In this document: piece by piece, positions 14,765 through 22,481 of the stretch
Layout: every line of letters begins with the position of its first letter
How positions within the stretch are numbered: position 1 is the stretch's first letter
From: JACMQX01 sp044225675
Lineage (GTDB): Bacteria > Pseudomonadota > Gammaproteobacteria > Burkholderiales > Burkholderiaceae_C
Direction: 5' to 3'
Assembly: GCA_044225675.1 (NCBI GenBank)
Contig: JBGAIH010000011.1
Span: 62,001-126,000, forward strand
DNA: 64,000 nt
The notes under the pieces: generated by a model
What the model was told of the DNA's origin: nothing
Database searches by the model: none
Seen by the model: the letters and a program-made list of their open reading frames with translations, nothing else
Made by a program: the position numbers and the translations under genes

Positions 14765-15364
14765 GGCACTCTCGACGACCTTCGGAAGGCGAACTTGAAG
14801 GCCTGGCAGATAGATAGTTATCGGATTGTCGTCGCCGCGTGACTTCTCGGAGGAGTCGAGATAGTTCTTGATATAAACAACCAACTCTTTTCGTGCGGAC
14901 TCTATGCGATCCATAATCGTGTAGATGTCTGACATGTCCACGGTGATTGTTCTGCCTTGCGACACATCAAAAGGGATTCGATCACCTTTCCGTATGAGTT
15001 GAATGGTTGGCAACTTGGTCATATGTCGAACGCCCAGTTCGTAAAACGCGTTGGGGTTGCCAAAAGATAGATCGACGACGCAAAACCTGGCAGACACAAT
15101 GTGTTCGAATATCTGCTGAGATATCAGGCCTGATTTCTCGATTCGATCTGCGCGAACAACTTTCATTCCGAAAGCTTGGAATGCGGGCTCTACGAGGTGG
15201 CGCATCAGCATGTCTGCATGGCGACGAACCTCAGTTCCCTCTTCTCCGATAGGAGTGATGTAGAAACAGAGGGACTCAGGACTGGGCAGCGAGCGATCTA
15301 GTGCCGCTGACGAATCGTATGCGTCCGGCAATCCCATCTTGAGATAGACCCAGCGCCGAGGCAT
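14759..15364 (-). CDS. TIR / nucleoside-deoxyribosyltransferase-like protein
   Basis: 201 residues from ATG 15364. The recognisable part runs from LCFYITPIGEEGTEVRRHAD through ADRIEKSGLISQQIFEHI and CVVDLSFGNPNAFYELGVRH to IPFDVSQGRTITVD. The order PIG, R-AD, G-I-QQI, DLSFGNPN-FYELG-RH is that of TIR-like and nucleoside 2-deoxyribosyltransferase-like folds found in bacterial conflict systems, with the Glu of YELG as a plausible catalytic residue. The first about 30 residues may be replaced: an IS66-like transposase starts on the other strand at 15393 and no ribosome binding site is seen. The stop lies in an attC core, so the gene looks like a cassette. Confidence 0.62.
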   Translation of the reverse strand: MPRRWVYLKMGLPDAYDSSAALDRSLPSPESLCFYITPIGEEGTEVRRHADMLMRHLVEPAFQAFGMKVVRADRIEKSGLISQQIFEHIVSARFCVVDLSFGNPNAFYELGVRHMTKLPTIQLIRKGDRIPFDVSQGRTITVDMSDIYTIMDRIESARKELVVYIKNYLDSSEKSRGDDNPITIYLPGLQVRLPKVVESAA

Positions 15365-15392
15365 CGTGTGCACGATGAAGATCATGCACACC

Positions 15393-15456
15393 ATGGCGAA
15401 CGAAGTGATCGCCCAACGCCCCAAGCGGCGCTACTACTCTCCAGAGTTCAAAGGCC
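15393..15456 (+). pseudogene. 5' fragment of a transposase (IS66 TnpA or IS3 OrfA type)
   Basis: The frame from ATG 15393 gives MANEVIAQRPKRRYYSPEFK and then runs into the N at 15457. The basic start followed by R-YSPEFK is the typical beginning of HTH_Tnp_1 transposase subunits of IS66 or IS3 elements. Only 21 residues are present. The rest is lost in the probable assembly gap. Confidence 0.6.
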
Positions 15457-15457
15457 N
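15457..15457. other. Undetermined base, probable collapsed assembly gap
   Basis: The single N joins the start of a transposase gene on the left to the internal part of an IS1111 tail on the right. Neither side continues the other, so unknown sequence is probably missing here. Confidence 0.8.
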
Positions 15458-15598
15458 ACGATTGGCACCGTGTGAGCAGATTCCATGTCGGCACGGGCCA
15501 ATGCGAGCCCACTTCAGATGCCGGATATACGACTGCACGCGTTTCCCAACAGCCCAAACTATTGATCAGTTTCTTGCCGTTGCGGGGGAGTCCATATA
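15458..15598 (+). repeat. 141-bp direct repeat, copy 2 (orphan IS1111 tail)
   Basis: Identical by eye to 14611-14751, including the right subterminal repeat GCGGGGGAGTCCAT. The right flank (starting TGACCGCG) differs from copy 1 and has no attC core. It is the end of a second IS1111 copy whose body lies in the gap, or an assembly duplication. Confidence 0.88.
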
Positions 15599-16025
15599 TG
15601 ACCGCGTCCACCCCCGCGCCCTGCAGCGTGGCTCGGCCAGCCGCCATGTCCGCCTGCAATGCCGCACCGGCCGCCTACAGCGCCGCCACCTGCGCACGCA
15701 GCGTCTGCCTGCGCGCGCCTTCGGCGCCAACAGCCATGGCGCCACCGCCGGACGGAACCGATCCAGCGGCACCGGCTCCAGATCCCTGCTCCAGCGGCAC
15801 ATCGATCCGCACGTCCGGGCCCACCGCACGCACGCTTCTGCCCTGCGCGTCCTGCGCCGCAGCAGGCACCAGCACCGCCAGTTGCGCCGCGATCAACAGC
15901 CATGCGAGCGCGCGGCCCCAGCGTGACACCCACGCGCTTGCGACAGCCGGCGACGGGCTCACCTGAGAGAAAAATGGAAGTTCGGGCGAAGGGCTCGGGC
16001 GGCCCTGCAACAGAATAGGCGTCAT
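15599..16025 (-). pseudogene. Broken secreted-protein gene, N-terminal part
   Basis: From ATG 16025 the frame encodes a Pro/Ser-rich start, one hydrophobic segment (ALAWLLIAAQLAVLVPAAA) that looks like a signal or anchor, then RSVRAVGPDVRIDVPLEQG. A TAG at 15677-15675 interrupts the frame. The same frame continues as AAGAALQADMAAGRATLQGA, a coiled-coil-like stretch, until the IS1111 tail at 15598. The gene is therefore damaged by an in-frame stop (possibly CAG to TAG) and truncated by the IS. I do not recognise the family. Confidence 0.55.
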
Positions 16026-16250
16026 GGCAGTGGGGCGTTGGGTCAACCGCCTCGGATACTGCCGGCGGACGCGGGCACAAGTGCCGCGACCGGCGCAGTA
16101 TAGCGACAGCACACCAACGCCTCCGCCGGCTCGCCTGACCCCACGGCCGCTTGAGCCGCGTCAGCGCACCAGGTCAGCCGCCAGATCCAGGCAAATCAGC
16201 GGTGCTCCCCAAAAAGCACCTCGTCCCCGCTGCACTCACCCTTGCCGCGC

Positions 16251-17129
16251 TCACCCCCGCCGCAACAGAGCCTGCCGCAGCAGCCGCGCCGCGCGGTCGC
16301 GGATGTGGCCGGGCAGGCTGCGTCCCGGCCGGGTCGGCTGCTTGCGAGTGGCCGCGCAGGCGTCAAGAAACTCGGCAAGGATCGGCGTGTCGTCCAGCGT
16401 GTTGGAGCCCGCCTTGTGGAACTCCGGATGCCACTGCGTCGCCGCGATGTAGCCCTTGCGCGCGGGGTTGCGCCGGCGGATCGCCTCGGGCACCTGGTCG
16501 GGCACGCTGAAGGCCTCGATCTCGAAGCCCGGCGCGAGCTGCTTGACCGCCTGGTGGTGGATGCTGTTGACGCGCGCCCGCAGCACGCCAGGATAGAGCG
16601 CCGCCAGGCGTGAGCCCGGCACGATGTCGATCTCGTGGAAGTTCTGGTCGTAGGTCACCGCGTCGCGGTGCCGCAGCGTCTCGGGATGGCCGTGCTGCGT
16701 CTCGATGTCCTGGTAGAGCGAGCCGCCGAAGGCCACGTTGATCAGTTGCAGGCCGCGGCACACGCCAAAGATCGGCTTGCCGGCCTGCTCGAAAGCCTCC
16801 ACCAGCGCCAGGTCGTACAGGTCGCGGATGCGGTCACCGATCCACGCCTCCTGCAGCGGTTCCTCGCCATAGCTGCCCGGCCACACGTCGGAGCCGCCGT
16901 GCATCACGACGCCGTCGAGCCACTCGGCATAGTGCGCGAGCGTCGTGTCGCCGCGCGCCGTCTCGCCGGTCGGGCAGGGCACCATCACGACCATGGCACC
17001 GGCCGACATGATCCAGTGCGCGATCGACTGCTCCACGTACTGCAGCGTCTTGTTGGTGAACAGCGAGCGCGTCGGGTCGGCATGCGAAAAACACGCGGAC
17101 AGGCCGATCTTGAGGCGTTGGGCGGGCAT
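16251..17129 (-). CDS. Gamma-glutamyl-GABA hydrolase family protein (peptidase C26), copy 1
   Basis: 292 residues from ATG 17129. It is a class I glutamine-amidotransferase-like hydrolase that cleaves gamma-glutamyl amides (PuuD type). The nucleophile C124 lies in FGVCRGLQLINV, and the His partner is in ATQWHPEFH near residue 250. GVVMHGGSDVWPGSYGEEPL is shared almost exactly with the second copy at 20469-21245, and the two are collinear with Cys at the same position. The C-terminal tail (RPGRSLPGHIRDRAARLLRQ) is about 35 residues longer than in copy 2. It lies outside the main operon, beyond the ArsR-type gene. Confidence 0.88.
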   Translation of the reverse strand: MPAQRLKIGLSACFSHADPTRSLFTNKTLQYVEQSIAHWIMSAGAMVVMVPCPTGETARGDTTLAHYAEWLDGVVMHGGSDVWPGSYGEEPLQEAWIGDRIRDLYDLALVEAFEQAGKPIFGVCRGLQLINVAFGGSLYQDIETQHGHPETLRHRDAVTYDQNFHEIDIVPGSRLAALYPGVLRARVNSIHHQAVKQLAPGFEIEAFSVPDQVPEAIRRRNPARKGYIAATQWHPEFHKAGSNTLDDTPILAEFLDACAATRKQPTRPGRSLPGHIRDRAARLLRQALLRRG

Positions 17130-17277
17130 GCACCCCATTGTGGTCAGGCGGGCGGACTGCGCGTGTCGGACGGCATCCCGTCCTGCGCGGCCCGCCGCGC
17201 AAAGAGCCTGCAAACCGTGCGTTTTCCTCGCTCCATTCCAGAATGGCTGCCAGTACCACTCTTGCGGAGAAGCTGCC

Positions 17278-17565
17278 ATGCAATGCCCCGTCTGCACCAA
17301 CACCCAACTCGTGATGTCCGAACGCAGCGGCATCGAGATCGACTACTGCCCGCAGTGCCGCGGCGTCTGGCTGGACCGCGGCGAACTCGACAAGATCATC
17401 GAGCGTGCCGCGCCGCAGGCCCCGGCAGCCGCGTCGGCCGCCGTCCACGCCGATCCGTCCAGGGACGCGCATCGCGGCGGCCATCCCGGCCATGCGCCAC
17501 AGACGGGCTACTACCGCAAGAAAAAGCGCGAGGGCTTTCTCGGCGAGCTGTTCGACTTCGACTGA
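17278..17565 (+). CDS. TFIIB-type zinc ribbon protein
   Basis: 95 residues from ATG 17278. It has two Cys pairs, MQCPVCTNTQL and DYCPQCRGVWLDRGELDKII, which make a zf-TFIIB-type zinc ribbon (residues 3-45). A His/Ala-rich linker leads to a basic C-terminus, YYRKKKREGFLGELFDFD. This domain set is common in small proteobacterial proteins of unknown role. The gene is convergent with the ArsR-type gene, whose stop lies 6 bp away. Confidence 0.85.
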   Translation: MQCPVCTNTQLVMSERSGIEIDYCPQCRGVWLDRGELDKIIERAAPQAPAAASAAVHADPSRDAHRGGHPGHAPQTGYYRKKKREGFLGELFDFD

Positions 17566-17570
17566 GCGCG

Positions 17571-18284
17571 TCAGTCCTGCGCAATGCTGCGCCAGCGTGC
17601 GACGCCCAGGCCGTTCCTCAGCGCCATCGCACCCTGCGGCGTGATCTGCAGCGCGCGCGTGCCGGGCTGGCGCACCAGCCAGCCGCTGCCGAGGCAGTGC
17701 GCGCACACCAGGGCGCCAAGCCGCCCCGCCAGGTGCGGGCGGCGCTCGCTCCAGTCGAGGCAGGGCCGGCACTGCGGCCGCCGGTTGCTGCCGATGGCCG
17801 GGCTCGCGGCAGCGATGCCGAGCGCCTGCAGCACCGGCGCCGCCCGGTCGGTGACGTGGCCTTCCTCACCCTCGAACGCGATGGCGCCCTGCTCCAGCAG
17901 ATGGGCAGTGATCGCCACGCCGAGGCGGCCTGCCAGATGGTCGTAGCAGGTACGCGCCAGACGCAGCGCGGCATCGCGCGGGCCGGTCACGGTAGCGCGA
18001 AGGGGCGTGCGGCCCGCCGCGAGCTGGATCAGGCCTTCCAGCACGCGTGCGACTTCTGGCGACGCCAGCGCGTGATACCGATGGCGACCCTGGCGCTCCA
18101 CGCGCAGCAGGCCGGCCTCGGTCATCAGGGCCAGGTGCCGGCTCGCGGTGGACGCGCCGATGTTGCCGGCCCGCGCGAGTTCGAGCGCGGTCAGGGCCCG
18201 CCCGTCCATCAGCGCCAGCAGCATCGCGGTGCGGGCGGGTTCGCCGGCCAGGGCGGCGATGTGGGCGATCTGGTTGGTGTTCAT
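17571..18284 (-). CDS. ArsR-type winged helix-turn-helix regulator
   Basis: 237 residues from ATG 18284. The N-terminal about 85 residues are an ArsR/SmtB-like DNA-binding domain (IAHIAALAGEPARTAMLLAL, then GASTASRHLALMTEAGLLRV and the wing VERQGRHRYHALAS). The C-terminal 150 residues are unusual for ArsR and include RRPQCRPCLDWSERRPHLAG and CAHCLGSG, three Cys that could bind a metal or sense thiols. It follows the HAD gene after 140 bp containing a perfect 22-bp palindrome, possibly its own operator. Confidence 0.82.
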   Translation of the reverse strand: MNTNQIAHIAALAGEPARTAMLLALMDGRALTALELARAGNIGASTASRHLALMTEAGLLRVERQGRHRYHALASPEVARVLEGLIQLAAGRTPLRATVTGPRDAALRLARTCYDHLAGRLGVAITAHLLEQGAIAFEGEEGHVTDRAAPVLQALGIAAASPAIGSNRRPQCRPCLDWSERRPHLAGRLGALVCAHCLGSGWLVRQPGTRALQITPQGAMALRNGLGVARWRSIAQD

Positions 18285-18360
18285 GCTGTCGGACCCGATG
18301 GCTGCGCGGCAGGAGGTTCCCGCACGCCTGCTGCAACGATACGCCAGCTGCCGGCGCCGA

Positions 18361-18382
18361 TGCTTCGCTGCGCAGCGAAGCA
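18361..18382. promoter_or_regulatory. Perfect 22-bp palindrome between HAD and ArsR genes
   Basis: TGCTTCGCTGC followed directly by GCAGCGAAGCA. It sits 77 bp before the ArsR start and 43 bp after the HAD stop. It could be the ArsR operator or a hairpin ending the phosphonate operon. There is no T-run on either strand, which favours an operator. Confidence 0.5.
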
Positions 18383-18424
18383 CAGCGGCATGCGGAGCCG
18401 GGCCCGGACCCCGACGCCGCGACC

Positions 18425-19102
18425 TCAGCGCTGGAGCTGGATCACGTCCCAGCCGCGCGCCTGCGCCTCGCCCAGCAGCCGCGCGTCCGGGTCCACCGCC
18501 ACGGCACGGCCGACGGCGCCCAGCAGCGGCAGGTCGTTGATGCTGTCGCTGTAGGCGGTGCTGTCGAACTGCGCCAGCGCGTGGCCGCGCGCGGCCAGCC
18601 ATTCGTGCAGGCGGCGCACCTTGCCCTCGCGCATGTTGAGCGTGCCGCGCGTGCGGCCGGTGAACAGGCCGTCGCGCAGCTCGGCCTCGGTCGCCAGCAG
18701 ATGCTCGATGCCGAAGTAGTAGGCCGTCAGCTCGGTGATGAAGCGGTTGGTGGCGGTGGTCATCACCACCAGATCGCCGGCATCCAGATGCCGGTCGACC
18801 AGGGCCTGCGCCTCGGCCGGAATCCGCGGCACGATCTGCGTCGCCAGGAACTCCTGGCGCACCGGCTCCCACTGACGCGGCGTGCGGCCGGCCAGCGTAC
18901 CCACGTAGAAGTCGGCGAACTCCTGCACGCCCACGGTGCCGGCCTTGTAGCGCGCCTCCATGTCGGCATTGCGGGCCGCGAACTCTGCGCGGTCGAGCAG
19001 CCCCTTGTCCATCAGGAAGTCGCACCACAGCACGTCGCTGTCGCCCGACAGCAGCGTGTGGTCCAGGTCGAACAGAGCCAGCTTCTGACGCACGCTGCTC
19101 AT
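18425..19102 (-). CDS. HAD-superfamily phosphatase (subfamily IB, SerB-like)
   Basis: 225 residues from ATG 19102, which overlaps the stop of the aldehyde dehydrogenase (ATGA). Motif I is ALFDLDHTLLSGDSD (nucleophile and acid Asp). Motif II is VVMTTATNRF, and motif IV is YSDSINDLPLLGAVG. This is the IB subfamily with phosphoserine-phosphatase-like members, not the PhnX phosphonatase family, which has a different cap and the FDWAGT signature. As the last gene of the operon it could dephosphorylate a pathway product; the substrate is unknown. Confidence 0.88.
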   Translation of the reverse strand: MSSVRQKLALFDLDHTLLSGDSDVLWCDFLMDKGLLDRAEFAARNADMEARYKAGTVGVQEFADFYVGTLAGRTPRQWEPVRQEFLATQIVPRIPAEAQALVDRHLDAGDLVVMTTATNRFITELTAYYFGIEHLLATEAELRDGLFTGRTRGTLNMREGKVRRLHEWLAARGHALAQFDSTAYSDSINDLPLLGAVGRAVAVDPDARLLGEAQARGWDVIQLQR

Positions 19103-20472
19103 GCCTTGCGCAGGTGCCAGGCCTTGGTCCGCGTGAAGGCCTGGATGCCGTAGGTCGACAGCGTCAGGCCCACGCCCGAGTCGCCGTAGCCGCTCCAGGG
19201 CAGGCGCGGGCTCACGCGGTCGCAGCAGTTCCAGTAGACGCTGCCGGCGTTCACCCGCGCCAGCAGGGCGCGCGCGCGCGCTTCGTCGGGCGTGTAGACG
19301 CCGGCCGTGAGGCCGTAGCGCGTGTCGTTCATGAGGCGCACCGCCTCCTCGTCGCCGGCCACCTTCTGGATGCCGATGATCGGGCCGAAGCTTTCCTCGC
19401 GCATCAGCTCCATGCCGTGGTCGACATGGCTGAACACCGTGGGCTCGAACCAGTTGCCCGGCCCCGGCCCACGCCGCCCGCCGGTGAGCAGCTTCGCGCC
19501 ACGCGCCTGCGCGTCGGCCACCTGTGCCTCCAGCACCGCCAGCTGCGGCGCGCGGGTGATCGCGCCGATGTAGCTGTCCTCGGCCATCGGGTCGCCGCCC
19601 TTCATGCCCCGGACGGTCTCGACGAAGGCCGCGACGAAGGCGTCGTGGATCTTCTCGTGCACGTAGATGCGCTCGACCGAGCAGCAGCTCTGGCCGGTGT
19701 TGTACATGGCGCCGTCGGCCAGCGACTCGGCTGCGGCCTTCGGGTCGGCGTCCTCGCACACATAGGTCGGGTCCTTGCCGCCAAGCTCCAGCTGCAGCTT
19801 GATGAAGCGGTGGCCCACCGCCTCGGCGATGCGCCGGCCCGTGGCGACCGAGCCGGTGAAGAACACGCCGTCCACCGGCTGCGCCAGCAGGGCCGAGCCG
19901 ACCTCGCCGGCGCCGATCAGGCAGGCCAGCACGTCATGCGGCACGCCCGCTTCATGCAGCAGCCGCACGATGGCCTGGCCGGTCATGGCCGCATATTCAG
20001 ACGGCTTGTAGAGCACGCTGTTGCCCGCCAGCAGCGCCGGCAGGATCACGTTGCAGCCGACGAACCACGGATAGTTCCAGGCCGAGATGTTGGCCACGAC
20101 GCCCAGCGGCGCATGCTGGATCTGCTCGGTCATGCCGCCGTCGGCCAGCACGGTCTCGCTCGCCAGCGTGGCGTCGCATTCGGCCAGGAAGAAGTCGATG
20201 CGCGGCAGCAGGCCGTTGAGCTCGTTGCGCGACAGGCGGATCGGCTTGCCGGTCTCGCGCGTCATGACGGCGGCCAGCGCGTCGAGCTCGCGCACCACGC
20301 CTTCGCGGAACTTCGCGACGCAGGCCTTGCGCTCGGCCAGCGGCCGGGCGGCCCAGGCCGCTTGCGCTGCACGCGCGGCCTGGTAGCGGGCCGCAACGCT
20401 GGCCGCGTCATCGGCGGGCAGCTGGGCAATGGGGGCGCCGGTGGCGGGATTGGTGACGGTGAGCTGGTTCAT
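19099..20472 (-). CDS. NAD(P)-dependent aldehyde dehydrogenase
   Basis: 457 residues from ATG 20472, overlapping the PuuD-like gene stop (ATGA). It has the Rossmann signature FFTGSVATGRRIAE, the general base Glu in LQLELGGKDPTYV and the catalytic Cys in NTGQSCCSVERIYV. Length and motifs are complete. It belongs to the succinate-semialdehyde/aminobutyraldehyde-like branch. Between gamma-glutamyl hydrolase and phosphatase genes it could oxidise a gamma-glutamylated or free amino-aldehyde, as PuuC does in putrescine breakdown (inference). It is distinct from PhnY encoded at 31958. Confidence 0.9.
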   Translation of the reverse strand: MNQLTVTNPATGAPIAQLPADDAASVAARYQAARAAQAAWAARPLAERKACVAKFREGVVRELDALAAVMTRETGKPIRLSRNELNGLLPRIDFFLAECDATLASETVLADGGMTEQIQHAPLGVVANISAWNYPWFVGCNVILPALLAGNSVLYKPSEYAAMTGQAIVRLLHEAGVPHDVLACLIGAGEVGSALLAQPVDGVFFTGSVATGRRIAEAVGHRFIKLQLELGGKDPTYVCEDADPKAAAESLADGAMYNTGQSCCSVERIYVHEKIHDAFVAAFVETVRGMKGGDPMAEDSYIGAITRAPQLAVLEAQVADAQARGAKLLTGGRRGPGPGNWFEPTVFSHVDHGMELMREESFGPIIGIQKVAGDEEAVRLMNDTRYGLTAGVYTPDEARARALLARVNAGSVYWNCCDRVSPRLPWSGYGDSGVGLTLSTYGIQAFTRTKAWHLRKA

Positions 20473-21245
20473 GCGTTGCGCGCGGTCCGTGCCGCGTCCA
20501 GAAAGTCTCGGAGCAGGGGGGTGTCGTCCACCACGCCCAGGCCGGGGCGGTGAAACTCGGGATGCCATTGCACGGCGCTGATCCACGGCCCGCCGGTGTG
20601 GCGGATCGCCTCGATCACGCCGTCGTCGGGCGAGACGGCCTCCACCACGAAACCCGGCGCGAGGTCCTTGATGCCCTGGTGGTGGACGCTGTTGATGGTG
20701 GGGCGCTGCGTGCCCAGCAGCGCGGCCAGGCGCGTGCCGTCCAGCACGTCGACCGCGTGAAGGTGCAGGTCGTAGGCGGCCGCGTCGCGGTGCACGCGTG
20801 CGCCGGGCTTTTGCGTGACGATGTCCTGCCAGAGCGTGCCGCCGTAGGCCACGTTGATCAGCTGCAGGCCACGGCAGATGCCGAACACCGGCTTGCCGGC
20901 CGCAACGAAGGCGCGCACCAGCGCGATCTCGTAGGCGTCGCGCACGCGGTCGCCGCTCCACTCGGGGCGCAGCGGCTCCTCGCCATAGCTGCCGGGCCAG
21001 ACGTCGGCGCCGCCGTGCATCACCAGGCCGTCGAGCGCCTGTGCGTAGTCGGCCAGTGCGACGTCGCCACGGAAGGTGTCGCCGCTGGGCGCCGGCACCA
21101 TGAAGGGCAGCGCGCCCTCGGACATGACCCAGTGCGCGGTGGACTGCTCGATCCACTGCAGTGTCTTGCTCGGCGCGGACTTGCGCTCCGGATCCGGATG
21201 AAAGAAGCAGGCGCTGATGCCGATCTGCAGGCGCTCAGTGGGCAT
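20469..21245 (-). CDS. Gamma-glutamyl-GABA hydrolase family protein (PuuD-like), copy 2
   Basis: 258 residues. The nucleophile C124 lies in FGICRGLQLINV and the His in AVQWHPEFHRPG. It is collinear with copy 1 at 16251 and shares VMHGG-DVWPGSYGEEPL. It would remove gamma-glutamyl groups from amides. It is embedded in the operon between the iron alcohol dehydrogenase (39 bp upstream) and the aldehyde dehydrogenase (overlap). Pairing with the glutamine-synthetase-like gene at 23028 suggests a gamma-glutamylation and deglutamylation cycle. Confidence 0.9.
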   Translation of the reverse strand: MPTERLQIGISACFFHPDPERKSAPSKTLQWIEQSTAHWVMSEGALPFMVPAPSGDTFRGDVALADYAQALDGLVMHGGADVWPGSYGEEPLRPEWSGDRVRDAYEIALVRAFVAAGKPVFGICRGLQLINVAYGGTLWQDIVTQKPGARVHRDAAAYDLHLHAVDVLDGTRLAALLGTQRPTINSVHHQGIKDLAPGFVVEAVSPDDGVIEAIRHTGGPWISAVQWHPEFHRPGLGVVDDTPLLRDFLDAARTARNA

Positions 21246-21284
21246 GACGGACTCCTTCGTGCAGCAGGCCGGCTTTGCGAGGCA

Positions 21285-22418
21285 TCAAAGCGCGGCCTCG
21301 AACAGGCGCTGGAAGTCCTGCGCCGTGCAGGGCCGCGGGTTGGTCTGGTGGCAGATGTCGGCCGTGGCGATCTCCACCAGGCGCGGGATCTGCGCGGCCG
21401 TCACGCCATGGGCCGACAGCGGCCCGGTGATGCCGACGCTGGCCTTGAGCGCACGCAGCCAGGGCACGAAGGCCGCGCCGCCACCGGCCACGCCGCAGAC
21501 ATGGGCCAGCTCGTCGAACTTGGTCGGCACGGCCTCGAAGTTCCAGGCCATGACGGTGTCGATCATCAGCGCATTGGCCAGGCCGTGGTGCAGGTCGCAC
21601 ACCGCGCCGAGCGCATGGGCGCAGGAGTGCACGGCGCCCAGGTCCTTCTGGAAGGCGATCGCGCCCATCATCGAGGCCATCATCATGTCGCTGCGCGCCT
21701 TGAGGTTGGACGGTTCGCGCACGGCGGTGAGCAGCGCTGCAGCGGCGATGCGCGTGCCTTCCAGCGCGATGCCGTCACACAGCGGGTGGTAGGCCGGCGA
21801 GAGGTAGCTCTCGATGTTGTGGGTCAGCGCGTCCATGCCGGTGGCGGCCGTGACCTGCGGCGGCAGGCCCAGCGTCAGCTCCGGGTCGGCGAACACCACC
21901 TTGGCCAGGATCTTCGGGCTGAAGACCACGCGCTTCAAGTGCGTGTCGTTCTCGCTCACCACCGACGAGCGCCCGACTTCCGAGCCCGTGCCCGCGGTCG
22001 TGGGCAGGGCCACGAAGTACGGCAGCGGGTGGACGATGGGCCGCACCTGCGGATGATCCCAGACATATTCGAGGATGTCGCCTTCGTGCGTGGCGGCGAC
22101 CCCAACCACCTTGGCGACGTCGAGCGCCGCACCGCCGCCGAAGCCGATGATGCAGTCGGCGCCATGGGCCTTGTAGGCGGCCGCGCCGTCCATCACCTGG
22201 CTGCAGGTCGGATTGCCGAACACGCCCGAGAACACCGCCACGTCCAGGCCCGCGAGATGCGTGCGGAACTCGGCGAGCACCGGCAGCGCCGCCAGCGCCC
22301 GGTCGGTGACGATCAGCGGGCGCTTGAGGCCCTGCTGCTGCAGGTGCGCGCCGACGCCCTTGCGGGCGCCCGCGCCGAACTGGATGGCGGTGGGGAAGGA
22401 AAAACCGGTGATGCTCAT
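21285..22418 (-). CDS. Phosphonate-associated iron-containing alcohol dehydrogenase
   Basis: 377 residues. The NAD-binding GFGGGAALDVAKVVG and the iron site residues (ATGMDALTHNIESYLSP, then HSCAHALGAVCDLHHGLANA) are typical of group III alcohol dehydrogenases. A subfamily of these enzymes is recurrent in phosphonate operons, where reduction of phosphonoacetaldehyde to 2-hydroxyethylphosphonate, or the reverse, is the likely reaction. Placement between GNAT and PuuD-like genes in the AEP operon supports that. The direction of the reaction cannot be told from sequence. Confidence 0.87.
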   Translation of the reverse strand: MSITGFSFPTAIQFGAGARKGVGAHLQQQGLKRPLIVTDRALAALPVLAEFRTHLAGLDVAVFSGVFGNPTCSQVMDGAAAYKAHGADCIIGFGGGAALDVAKVVGVAATHEGDILEYVWDHPQVRPIVHPLPYFVALPTTAGTGSEVGRSSVVSENDTHLKRVVFSPKILAKVVFADPELTLGLPPQVTAATGMDALTHNIESYLSPAYHPLCDGIALEGTRIAAAALLTAVREPSNLKARSDMMMASMMGAIAFQKDLGAVHSCAHALGAVCDLHHGLANALMIDTVMAWNFEAVPTKFDELAHVCGVAGGGAAFVPWLRALKASVGITGPLSAHGVTAAQIPRLVEIATADICHQTNPRPCTAQDFQRLFEAAL

Positions 22419-22481
22419 GATGCGCTCTGTGGTGGGGACTGTCGGGTATTGGGCGATGGGACTTGCGGGGAACTCATGGGT

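Noticed and set aside
18425..19102. HAD gene as phosphonoacetaldehyde hydrolase (PhnX)
   Set aside because: Motif I and the cap differ: it is a SerB-like IB phosphatase with DLDHTLLSGD, not the PhnX type.
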